A stretch of DNA of 64,000 bases from assembly GCA_044226865.1 (NCBI GenBank), contig JBGAGE010000001.1:186001-250000 (forward strand). Reading direction: 5' to 3'. Under the pieces are notes generated by a model. It made no database searches, had not been told where the DNA came from, and was given only the letters and a program-made list of their open reading frames with translations. Numbering within the stretch: position 1 is the stretch's first letter; every line of letters begins with the position of its first letter. This DNA is from TMP-86 sp044226865 (GTDB lineage Bacteria > Pseudomonadota > Gammaproteobacteria > Steroidobacterales > Steroidobacteraceae). Shown in pieces: positions 44,217 through 51,462 of the stretch. A program made the position numbers and the translations under genes.

Positions 44217-45872
44217 TCAGCTCGCCAGCGGCAATCTCACGTCCACATCGCAGCCCGCCCCGTTGGAGGAGCGCACGCTGAATACCCCGCCTTCGAGCGC
44301 GACCCGCTCGCGGATCCCGAGCAGGCCGAAGCTGCTGGGTGATTTCTCGAAAATGGACTCCGGTGTGAAGCCGAGGCCGTCGTCGCTGACCGTGATCTGC
44401 AGGATCCTGCCCGCCGCGCACACCATGACGCGCACTTCGCGCGGCGCGCCGTGCTGCAGGGCGTTGCGCACCAGTTCGGAGATGACGCGAAAGGCGAGGC
44501 GACGCGCCGGCAGTGCGAGGTCATCCAGGGGCCCGCTGCGTTCGAACTGCAACCGCGCGTTCGCGCCGCGCCCCAGGTGCGCAAGATAGGACTCGATCAC
44601 CGGCTCCAGGCCGCGGTCTTCCAGGCCCTGGGGCCCGAGGTCCCGCAGGGCGCGGTCCGCATAGGCCTCTGCCTCATGCACGGTTTGCAGGGCGCTGTTC
44701 AATGCCTCGTCCGCGGCGGCCGGAAGGATGCTGCGATCGAGAGAATTCAGCGCGAATCGCACCCCCACCATGGATTGCGCGATGCTCTCGCGCAGCGTGC
44801 TGGCCGACCGGTCGCGCCGGTCTTCCTCGCCGGCCGCCAGTTGCCGCGCATAGCGGCGCAATTGCTCCTCGACCAGCCGTCGCGAGTTGAAGGCGATCGA
44901 CAGCAGGATGACGGCGTACAGCGCCAGCAGCGCCGTCACCTGCACGCTCACCACCTCGGTCAGGTCGGAGGGCACCAGCGAATTGGAGGCGCGGAAGGCC
45001 GTCACGCACCAGGCGCCGGTAAGCACGAAGTGCCCGGTGGCCACCAGCGCCGCCACGCGCACGGGGAAACGGATGGCGATGGTCGCGAGCAGCGCCAGCA
45101 CCAGGAACATGCCGATCAGGCCCTGCAGGGGAAATACCCGCTGTAGCCCGAACACCGTGGCGGCGATCAATGCCGCCGCGAGCACCGCGAACTCGCGGTA
45201 GCCGGCATGGTGCGACAACACACAGCCGTGGCTGTGCATCCACCAGATCACGATGGGCAGGGACAACAGCGGCAGCCCGATCAGTTGCGAAGAAAACTGC
45301 ATGCCCAGCCAGATGGGCAGCGCGGGCGTCAGCGGTGCGGGCACCAGCAGCCACATCGAAAGCGCGCCGGCGGCGGCGCCGCACAGGGCAGGGATACCCG
45401 CGGCGAACATGCGCCGTTCCAGCTGCGGATTGAAGCGTTGATACACCAGATGCAGCAGCACCCCGCTCACGCAGCCGGCCGCTGTGGCGGCCGTGGCGTG
45501 CGCCAGCGTGTCCGGAAGGGATGAACCCGCCGCCAGTCCCACGATCGGTACGGGCAACGACCACCCCAGCCAATCGCCCGCCCAGCAGCCGATGACGATG
45601 CCGGCGAATGCGCGCACCGGCAGCACCGCGAACAGTGCCGCGCCCAGACCCGGCAACAGGGTGAAGATGGGTGCGCTCATGGGGGAGGGCATCCATAGTT
45701 GACGCTCGATCACGCCGCACAGCGTGGCGAGGGTGAAGCTCAGCAGGAAACTGGCGAGGGATCCGCTTTCGCCGAATTTGAACAGGGCCGCCACGCGGCG
45801 CCCGGCCGCGGAAGTGGGCAGGAACGTGATCTCCCGGATGCCGGGCGTCTTGAGTATGGAGCTGGCCTGCAT
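44217..45872 (-). CDS. MASE1-type membrane sensor with histidine-kinase ATPase domain lacking the phospho-acceptor histidine
   Basis: A 551-residue protein. Residues ~35-330 form 8-10 membrane helices like MASE1 sensors. A dimerisation helix follows; where NarL-type kinases have LHD, this one reads TLRESIAQSMV with Arg361 in place of the histidine. The ATPase domain (about 455-551) retains the N box (SELVRNALQHG), DDGLGF and SFGLLGIRERV. It may therefore be a regulator or partner of another kinase rather than an autophosphorylating enzyme. No response regulator is adjacent. Confidence 0.83.
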   Translation of the reverse strand: MQASSILKTPGIREITFLPTSAAGRRVAALFKFGESGSLASFLLSFTLATLCGVIERQLWMPSPMSAPIFTLLPGLGAALFAVLPVRAFAGIVIGCWAGDWLGWSLPVPIVGLAAGSSLPDTLAHATAATAAGCVSGVLLHLVYQRFNPQLERRMFAAGIPALCGAAAGALSMWLLVPAPLTPALPIWLGMQFSSQLIGLPLLSLPIVIWWMHSHGCVLSHHAGYREFAVLAAALIAATVFGLQRVFPLQGLIGMFLVLALLATIAIRFPVRVAALVATGHFVLTGAWCVTAFRASNSLVPSDLTEVVSVQVTALLALYAVILLSIAFNSRRLVEEQLRRYARQLAAGEEDRRDRSASTLRESIAQSMVGVRFALNSLDRSILPAAADEALNSALQTVHEAEAYADRALRDLGPQGLEDRGLEPVIESYLAHLGRGANARLQFERSGPLDDLALPARRLAFRVISELVRNALQHGAPREVRVMVCAAGRILQITVSDDGLGFTPESIFEKSPSSFGLLGIRERVALEGGVFSVRSSNGAGCDVDVRLPLAS

Positions 45873-45974
45873 GACGGGGGGCTACATTGCACCGCCGCAC
45901 TCGTGTGCGCAATGGTCGCTGGCAGACGACTCTCTTCTCAATCTTTTTATTGCATATAATTGTATTAAAAACAG

Positions 45975-46005
45975 ATAATTAACATATAAAACTCATGTTA
46001 ATTAT
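45975..46005. repeat. AT-rich inverted repeat, 11-bp arms
   Basis: ATAATTAACAT (45975-45985) and ATGTTAATTAT (45995-46005) are perfect complements around a 9-bp spacer. They lie in a ~120-bp AT-rich island about 100 bp upstream of the sensor kinase gene start. It could be an operator for that gene, or mark foreign DNA. Confidence 0.6.
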
Positions 46006-46045
46006 TACAGGATGCGAGATCTGATTTTTTGCGTTGGCGCTTGAC

Positions 46046-46260
46046 GGGCTGGCGCGGACGCCGAAAAAACCTTTGGGGCGGGTGCGCCGCGGCGTGGATG
46101 ACTGGAGTGCGAGGGAAGGCGCAGCCGTGCCGTCTCATGATGCATCGGTTTGCATGCCGGGTGCCTTCTCTTCAAAACACCTCGGCTTGACGCCGCGCCT
46201 TGTGATTTCGATTGTCAGGGCACCCACCCCAAAAGGCTTTTTTGGCGCCCGCGCCAGCCC
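46046..46260. mobile_element. MITE-like element with ~40-bp imperfect terminal inverted repeats
   Basis: The left arm (46046-46085) and the reverse complement of the right arm (46220-46260) share GGGCTGGCGCGG, CGCC, AAAAAA, CCTTT, GGGG and GGGTGC in the same order with about six differences and two 1-base indels. The 134-bp centre has no plausible gene. Short size, long inverted ends and a position in an AT-rich intergenic island suggest a non-autonomous element or large extragenic palindrome. No clear target-site duplication is seen. Confidence 0.5.
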
Positions 46261-46370
46261 TCGAGGCGTCGCGGAGATCGGAATGCCCAAGCAGCGAAAA
46301 GCTCAATCGACCGTCATTTGTCGGTAGTACCAACACGAGAAGGTCCAGCGGCAGTGACAAGCAGAGCGGA

Positions 46371-46417
46371 GAGTCTCAGCTCAGACTCGAGTTGCGCCGG
46401 CGCGGAGCTGCCGGCGC
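46371..46417. repeat. Two adjacent short dyads downstream of the SYLF gene
   Basis: GAGTCT/AGACTC (46371-46376, 46383-46388) and GCGCCGGC/GCCGGCGC (46394-46401, 46410-46417) lie directly downstream of the minus-strand SYLF gene. The second could act as a weak terminator or mRNA 3' stabiliser; there is no U-tract. The remaining 562-bp gap 45873-46434 shows no gene. Confidence 0.4.
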
Positions 46418-46434
46418 TTGTCCAGGTCAGGGTT

Positions 46435-47304
46435 CTACTTGGGAGGTTCCTGGCCTGCGTTGGAGTCTTCCATGGGGAAGGTCTGCGCGGGAGCGGGCGG
46501 CGCGGCGGGCGCTGCCGCGGGAGCATCCGCCGACGTGGCGGCGGGGGCTGCTTCGGTTCCGGCGGGGACCTCGGCCTGGGGCGCCGGCGAGGGGCGCGTG
46601 ACCGTGCGGGTGCTCTGCGACAACCGCTCCAGGAATCGCTGGCCCGCCGGCGGAGGCGAGGGCGACTGGCCGGAGAAGATCTCGCTGGCCGTCACGCCAC
46701 GCTTGCCATAGAAGGCGGCATTGGATTTCTTGTCGATGCTGATGACGGTGCCATCGAGCGCGGCGCCGGCGAACAGGCCGCGCGCGCGCGCGTACGAATA
46801 GACTTCTGCGTCGAAATTCAGGTCCGTGCCCGCCGTGCCCGAGCGTCCGACCGGGCCGGCCGCGACCGACGCATTGGCGCCGAGCGTCATTTTGCCTCCG
46901 GTGATGCCCTCGATGCCCGTTTTCGTGGTGAACACCAGCACGATGTCCGAGGTTTGCACGCCGATCATGAAGCCAAGATTGCCGCCTGTCAGCGTGATGA
47001 ACGAAGGATTGCTCCAGGCGGAGGTGAGCTTGTCGCGGATGATGAGCACGCCGTGACCGCGGCTGCCGCCCACCGGCGTCAGGCCGATCTTGACCACATC
47101 CGGGATGATGGCGATGCCATAGGCGCGCGAGAGCAGCAGGTCGGGAAGGCGTTGATCAGGCATGCCCTGGACTTCTTCCAGGACTTCGGTTGCGGTCAGC
47201 AGCTTGCCTTCTTCGCGCGCGCCTGCCTGCGCGCCGGCACTTGCCAACGTGAGGCCGGCGGCCAGCAACATCGCACCCGACCAAGAACGAATTGAATTGC
47301 GCAT
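46435..47304 (-). CDS. Exported SYLF (YSC84-type) domain protein
   Basis: A 289-residue protein. The ATG at 47304 follows an AGGAG site and gives a signal peptide ending ASAGAQA. Residues ~40-215 are a SYLF domain (LLLSRAYGIAIIPDVVKIGL, GSRGHGVLIIRDK, TGGNLGFMIGVQTSDIVLVF), known to bind phosphoinositides in eukaryotes and of unknown role in bacteria. The last 70 residues are Pro/Ala-rich and probably disordered. It lies 67 nt after the kinase-TPR gene, so it could be its downstream operon member. Confidence 0.85.
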   Translation of the reverse strand: MRNSIRSWSGAMLLAAGLTLASAGAQAGAREEGKLLTATEVLEEVQGMPDQRLPDLLLSRAYGIAIIPDVVKIGLTPVGGSRGHGVLIIRDKLTSAWSNPSFITLTGGNLGFMIGVQTSDIVLVFTTKTGIEGITGGKMTLGANASVAAGPVGRSGTAGTDLNFDAEVYSYARARGLFAGAALDGTVISIDKKSNAAFYGKRGVTASEIFSGQSPSPPPAGQRFLERLSQSTRTVTRPSPAPQAEVPAGTEAAPAATSADAPAAAPAAPPAPAQTFPMEDSNAGQEPPK

Positions 47305-47371
47305 CGAATCTCCTGCCGGCGTCACCGGTCCTACAACAGGACTGTCTTGCGCGCGGTTTAGTTCCGCTAGC

Positions 47372-50083
47372 TTAGCGCGAGCCGAGGGTGGCGAGAACCC
47401 GCGTCGCATCGGCGTCGCGATGATGCAGGCGATAGTACTCCGCCAGGTAGGTCGATGCCTGGCGTACGGCAGGGTCTTGCGCGCCCCGTGATTTCACCAA
47501 CCGCGCCTGCGCATCGATGAGCGCCGGCCCGCCGCTCGCATCGTCCCCGAGCTTCACCTGGGTCCACGCAAGGCTGGCTTCGGAGCGCGCGGCACGCCAG
47601 CTGTCCGCTCCCGCCAGGCGCCGATTCAGGTCCGCCGACGCCCGTAGTTCATTCGCCGCGGGTTTGTATTGTCCGCGGGCGATGAGGATGTCGCCCAGCA
47701 ACTGGCGGGTGGAGGCCACGTACAAGTGTTCCGCGGGAAGGCTCCTGCCATAGACTTCGAGCGCCTCGCGCGCCTTCCTTTCCGCCGTGGCCGCATCTCC
47801 CAACTTGAGGTACAGATTGGCCAGGTAGTCGAGGCGGTATCCGACCAGGTAGTGATCCCCGCCCAGGCGTTGGCGTGTCAGGTCCAGGGACTGGTTCAGG
47901 GTGTCGATGGCGCGCCGGTATTCGCCGCGCCGGTCGTACAGCATGGCGAGATTTTCCAGCGTCTGCGCCACCCGTTGATGGGTGGCGCCAAACACGCGGC
48001 GCTCCACTTCCAGGGCCTCGTTCAACATCGGCTCGGCTTCCGTGAGCTTGCCGCGGCGGGTGAGGATGTTGCCGAGATTGGCCAGTGCCACCGCGTGGTC
48101 GGGATGGTTCCGGCTGACGGTGTTCTGGTAGATGTCCAGCGCATCGCGCTGATATTTCTCAGCGAGCGCCAGGTCGTCATGCCACTCGGCAACGCCGGCG
48201 AGTTCGGACAGCGCCGTGGCCACTTCCGGCCGTTCCTCGCCGAGGATATTGCGATACAGGCCCAGGGCCTGGCGGAAGTACGTGGCGGCCTGATCAGGAT
48301 TGCTGCGGGCATCGCGTGCCATACCGCCCAGTTGCATGAGGATGGCGGCCGTCTGGCGCGTGGCGGGTTGCCCGGGCGTGCGCGACAGAGCCAGCGCCTG
48401 GTTTAGATAAGCTTCCGCGGACGTGAGGTTGCCGGCGTCGGAGAGTGCCTCGGCAAGATTGGCCAAGGCCACGGCCACCTGCGCTGGGTTGGCGGGCTTG
48501 GCGGCGCGCCGGATGGCGAGCGCCTGCTCGAACAGGGGAACGGCGCGCGGACTCAAGCCCTGGCGGCGGTAGGCGAGGCCGATGCTCTCGAGCAATTGCG
48601 CGCGGACTTCCGGCTGCTCGTCCAGGTTCTCCATGATCTTGGCCGCGCCCCGGTCGAGCAGATCCTTGGCCGTGGCTTCGCGGCCCTGCGCATTGAACGG
48701 ATCGGCCTGCGAAAACACATCGACCAGGAAGCGCGACACCTGCTGTGCGCGGTCACGCTCGCGTGCCGTGGCTTCGCGCGCCAGTTCGATGCGGTGGTTC
48801 TGCCAGAGGGTAATGCCGGCCACCGCCGCCATGCCCACCACCAGGGCAGCGACGCCGGTGACCGCGAGGAAGTGCCGGCGCACGAATTTGGACGAGTTGT
48901 AGCGCCAATCGCCGTGCCGCGCGAGCACCGGTTGCGCCTGCAGGTGGCGCGCGACGTCATCCGCCAGGGCCTGCGCGGAGGCATAGCGCCGCTCGGGCTC
49001 CTTGCGCATCGCCATGGCGATGATGGAGTCGAGATCGCCGGCCAGGCGGGCGCGCAGCCGCTCCGGCGAAAGGCCACGGCGGTCGGAGATCTTCTGCCGG
49101 TCCAGTTCGGTCTCGCCGGCAAGTCTGGCCGTCACCGCCTGGCTGGCGCGCACCGGATCATCCATGCAGATGGCCCGCTCGAGTTGCAGCTGGCTGTAGC
49201 TGGTCAGCCGGTAGGGCGGCCGGCCCGACAGGAGCTGGTACAACAGCACGCCGAGGGCGTAAATGTCGGTGGCGGTGGTGATCGGCCGGCCCAGCACCTG
49301 CTCCGGCGCGGCGTTCTCCGGTGTCAGGACCCGTTCCTGCAGGCGGGTGACGGGCAGGGTATGGGAGATGCTTTCCGGCGCCAGGAGCTTCGCGATGCCG
49401 AAGTCCAGGAGCTTGGGACCCCCTTCGTGATTGACGAGGATGTTGCCGGGCTTCAAGTCGCGATGAACGATGAGGTTGCGATGCGCGAACTGCACGGCTT
49501 CGCAGATCTTGATGAACAGCTCGAGCCGTTCGCGCACGAACAGGGTGCGGCTGTCGCAATACTCGAGCACGTCCTCGCCATCGACATGCTCCATTACGAT
49601 GTAGGGCGTGCCGTCCTCGAGATCACCGCTGTCGATCAGGCGCGCGATGCAAGGATGCTCGAGCTTGGCGAGGATGTGCCGCTCGCTGTGCAGGCGATTG
49701 CGCATGCGCGGGTGCAGGGTGGCGTGGTGCAGCACCTTGATGGCCACGATCTGCTGGAACTGAGCATCGGCGCGCTCGGCCGAGTACACCGTGCTGGTGC
49801 CGCCATGCCCGAGCACCGACACGATGCGATAGGGGCCGACGCGCGCGCCGATCATGCGGTCGGCGTGCTGCTCCAGCAGGTCGCCGGCGGCCGCCCCGAT
49901 GGCACCCTGCAACGGATCGTCGGCGACCTTGTCCATGCTCAGGAGCGCCTCGACCGAGGTGCGCAGCTGGGGATCGTGCAAGCCGATCTGCTCCAGGCGC
50001 TGGCTGCGATCCCCTGGACTCGCCTCCACCACTTCTTCGAACAGGGCTCGTATTTCCTGCCAGCGGGCGCGCGACACGTTCAT
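47372..50083 (-). CDS. Membrane serine/threonine kinase with TPR repeats
   Basis: A 903-residue protein starting MNVSRARWQEIRALFEEVVE. The kinase domain (about 85-375) has GHGGTS, K116, HRDLKPGN at 207-214, DFGIAK at 227-232 and an Ala-Pro-Glu motif in ENAAPEQ. One transmembrane helix is at about 405-427, and the remaining ~470 residues are TPR-type helical repeats predicted outside the cytoplasm. The start overlaps the ECF sigma stop by 4 nt. This pairing (ECF43-type sigma factor with a Ser/Thr kinase) is known in xanthomonads, where it controls type VI secretion. Confidence 0.92.
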   Translation of the reverse strand: MNVSRARWQEIRALFEEVVEASPGDRSQRLEQIGLHDPQLRTSVEALLSMDKVADDPLQGAIGAAAGDLLEQHADRMIGARVGPYRIVSVLGHGGTSTVYSAERADAQFQQIVAIKVLHHATLHPRMRNRLHSERHILAKLEHPCIARLIDSGDLEDGTPYIVMEHVDGEDVLEYCDSRTLFVRERLELFIKICEAVQFAHRNLIVHRDLKPGNILVNHEGGPKLLDFGIAKLLAPESISHTLPVTRLQERVLTPENAAPEQVLGRPITTATDIYALGVLLYQLLSGRPPYRLTSYSQLQLERAICMDDPVRASQAVTARLAGETELDRQKISDRRGLSPERLRARLAGDLDSIIAMAMRKEPERRYASAQALADDVARHLQAQPVLARHGDWRYNSSKFVRRHFLAVTGVAALVVGMAAVAGITLWQNHRIELAREATARERDRAQQVSRFLVDVFSQADPFNAQGREATAKDLLDRGAAKIMENLDEQPEVRAQLLESIGLAYRRQGLSPRAVPLFEQALAIRRAAKPANPAQVAVALANLAEALSDAGNLTSAEAYLNQALALSRTPGQPATRQTAAILMQLGGMARDARSNPDQAATYFRQALGLYRNILGEERPEVATALSELAGVAEWHDDLALAEKYQRDALDIYQNTVSRNHPDHAVALANLGNILTRRGKLTEAEPMLNEALEVERRVFGATHQRVAQTLENLAMLYDRRGEYRRAIDTLNQSLDLTRQRLGGDHYLVGYRLDYLANLYLKLGDAATAERKAREALEVYGRSLPAEHLYVASTRQLLGDILIARGQYKPAANELRASADLNRRLAGADSWRAARSEASLAWTQVKLGDDASGGPALIDAQARLVKSRGAQDPAVRQASTYLAEYYRLHHRDADATRVLATLGSR

Positions 50084-50649
50084 ATGCGCCGTCCTGCCAG
50101 GTAGTCGAGCAGCCAGGCGCGTGCCAGACGGATGTCGCGATGAACAGTGGCCGCCGAGGAACCCATTGCCAAGGCGATCTGGTCGTAGGTGAGATCGCCG
50201 AAATAATGCAGTTCCAGCGCCTGTGCCAGGCGCGGTTCGAGCTGCGACAATTGCTCCAATGCGGCGTCCAGGTCGACGATGTCGAAGCTGGGCTCGAACT
50301 TGACCGGCAGGTCCTCCGACAGTGTGACTTGGCGTGCTCCGCCAAAGCGCTTGTCGCGCAGGCGGCCACGGGCGTGGTCGACCAGGACGCGGCGCATGAG
50401 GCGTGAGGCGAGGGCGAAGAAATGCGCGCGGTCCTGCATCGGGACTTCGCTCTGGATCAGCCGCAGGAACGCCTCGTGCACCACGGCGGTGGCCTGCAGC
50501 GTATGGCTGCCGCGTTCGCTGCGCATGTAGCGGTGTGCCAGGCGGCGCAGTTCCTCGTACACCAAGGGCGTGAGTTCGCTCAGCGCCTGCTCCTGCCCGG
50601 TGCGCCAATCCGCCAGCAATTGCGTGAACTTGCCCTTGGGAGCTGCCAT
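50080..50649 (-). CDS. ECF sigma factor (ECF43-like)
   Basis: A 189-residue extracytoplasmic-function sigma factor. Region 2 contains EELRRLAHRYMRSERGSHTLQATAVVHEAFLRL, typical of the planctomycete/xanthomonad SigX6/ECF43 group, and region 4 contains LTYDQIALAMGSSAATVHRDIRLARAWL. There is no anti-sigma gene; the overlapping kinase is expected to control it by phosphorylation, as in ECF43 systems. The upstream gap holds the CRP-type site and the divergent small-protein gene. Confidence 0.9.
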   Translation of the reverse strand: MAAPKGKFTQLLADWRTGQEQALSELTPLVYEELRRLAHRYMRSERGSHTLQATAVVHEAFLRLIQSEVPMQDRAHFFALASRLMRRVLVDHARGRLRDKRFGGARQVTLSEDLPVKFEPSFDIVDLDAALEQLSQLEPRLAQALELHYFGDLTYDQIALAMGSSAATVHRDIRLARAWLLDYLAGRRI

Positions 50650-50782
50650 CAGCCCGCCTGCCGCTTCATCCAGGGCATGACGATCCTGTTCATGCTATCC
50701 CTGCGCTCCAACGCAGCCGATCTCCGTATCGGGCCGTCGTAAACTCCACCTGGCGGACGATCATAACGGAATTTCGCCGGGA

Positions 50783-50798
50783 TGTGAGGGCCATCACA
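50783..50798. promoter_or_regulatory. Perfect CRP/Clp-type binding site
   Basis: TGTGAGGGCCATCACA is an exact TGTGA-N6-TCACA palindrome in the 237-bp gap between the divergent ECF sigma gene (start 50649) and the repeat protein gene (start 50887). It should bind CRP or, in xanthomonads, the c-di-GMP-responsive Clp. Its centre is about 34 bp upstream of the likely start for the plus-strand gene, which could give activation or repression. Confidence 0.7.
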
Positions 50799-50805
50799 CC
50801 CGGTT

Positions 50806-50825
50806 GGCGCTTTATACCAAGCGCC
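50806..50825 (+). promoter_or_regulatory. Dyad overlapping the -10 element of the repeat-protein promoter
   Basis: GGCGCTT-TATACC-AAGCGCC is a perfect 7-bp inverted repeat whose spacer is the TATACC -10-like hexamer (50813-50818). Located 8 bp after the CRP-type site and 61 bp before the ATG at 50887. It is a candidate operator for a second regulator. Confidence 0.5.
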
Positions 50826-50886
50826 GCAGAAATGCGATGCGTGACTGACAACCATCAATCCTCAAACAACGCTTGGAGAAAACCAC

Positions 50887-51168
50887 ATGAAATTCAAAAT
50901 CATCCCTCTTGCCGCGACCGCAGCGCTATCTTGCGCAGCATTTGCGTCCGGCGCCAGTGCGGGCGCCACAACCTATGATCTGCATCCCTCGCACCCGCCG
51001 CGGCTTGGGGTTCAGGACCTGCATCCCTCGCACCCGCCGCGGCTCGGGGTTCAGGACCTGCATCCCTCGCACCCGCCGCGGCTTGGGGTTCAGGACCTGC
51101 ATCCCTCGCACCCGCCGCGGTTTGAGGTTCAGGACCTGCATCCCTCGCATCCTCCGCGCGCGTTCTGA
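50887..51168 (+). CDS. Small secreted protein built of five DLHPSHPPR repeats
   Basis: A 93-residue protein preceded by a good GGAGAA ribosome-binding site. A signal peptide (cleavage near ASAG-ATTY, residue 26-28) precedes four full copies of the 13-mer DLHPSHPPRLGVQ (the fourth has RFEVQ) and a final DLHPSHPPRAF. The mature part is almost only repeats, rich in His and Pro, with no cysteine. It could bind metal, interact with a repeated surface or be processed to peptides. I know of no named family with this repeat. Confidence 0.8.
   Translation: MKFKIIPLAATAALSCAAFASGASAGATTYDLHPSHPPRLGVQDLHPSHPPRLGVQDLHPSHPPRLGVQDLHPSHPPRFEVQDLHPSHPPRAF
50977..51165 (+). repeat. 39-bp tandem repeat, 4.8 copies
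   Basis: Copies at 50977-51015, 51016-51054, 51055-51093, 51094-51132 and a shorter 51133-51165. Copies 1-3 differ by only 1-2 bases, so the array expanded recently or is kept uniform. It is in frame within the secreted protein gene. Confidence 0.95.
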
Positions 51169-51185
51169 AAATGCAAGGAGTTAAC

Positions 51186-51380
51186 ATGCAACGACGTAAA
51201 CTCATCATGACAGGCGTGGCCATTCTGGTTTTCGGGGTCGCGTTCGCCGCGCAACGCGCGGGGAATGAAGACAGCGATGATCTGGAAATCGCTACTGTCG
51301 TGAGCAAATGGCGGCCCGGAAGCGACATTCCCATGTCGGCTTTCGAGGTCGGAGAAGTCCGCGCGGCCCCGCCGCGTTGA
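51186..51380 (+). CDS. Small exported or membrane-anchored protein, 64 aa
   Basis: The ATG at 51186 has an AAGGAG ribosome-binding site 5 nt upstream and lies 17 nt after the repeat-protein stop, so the two are almost certainly co-transcribed. The N-terminus RRKLIMTGVAILVFGVAFAA is a signal or membrane segment; the rest is short and acidic then basic (EIATVVSKWRPGSDIPMSAFEVGEV). I do not recognise it. A strong terminator follows the stop by 16 bp. Confidence 0.7.
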   Translation: MQRRKLIMTGVAILVFGVAFAAQRAGNEDSDDLEIATVVSKWRPGSDIPMSAFEVGEVRAAPPR

Positions 51381-51396
51381 TCGTGTTGCAGTTGTG

Positions 51397-51430
51397 GCGG
51401 GGCCGGCGTGGCCGGTCCCGCCCTTTTGTT
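51397..51430 (+). terminator. Rho-independent terminator after the small-protein pair
   Basis: GCGGGGCCGG (51397-51406) pairs with CCGGTCCCGC (51412-51421), one G-T pair, followed by CCTTTTGTT on the plus strand. It ends the repeat-protein/64-aa transcript. Confidence 0.8.
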
Positions 51431-51462
51431 AGGCTCACGCGCGCCGCCGGCGCGACATCCGC

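Noticed and set aside
46034..46327. 97-codon frame across the MITE-like element
   Set aside because: It spans both inverted arms and has no start signal; the arms explain its sequence.
50084..50608. N-terminal extension of the kinase-TPR frame through the sigma factor gene
   Set aside because: The extension lies wholly in the sigma gene in another frame; the kinase begins at the ATG overlapping the sigma stop.
50926..51150. Minus-strand frame through the 39-bp repeats
   Set aside because: It is the antisense of the secreted repeat protein, lacks a ribosome-binding site, and the plus-strand frame has a signal peptide and good start.
50977..51165. CRISPR array
   Set aside because: The repeats are directly adjacent without spacers, are in frame and encode a secreted protein.
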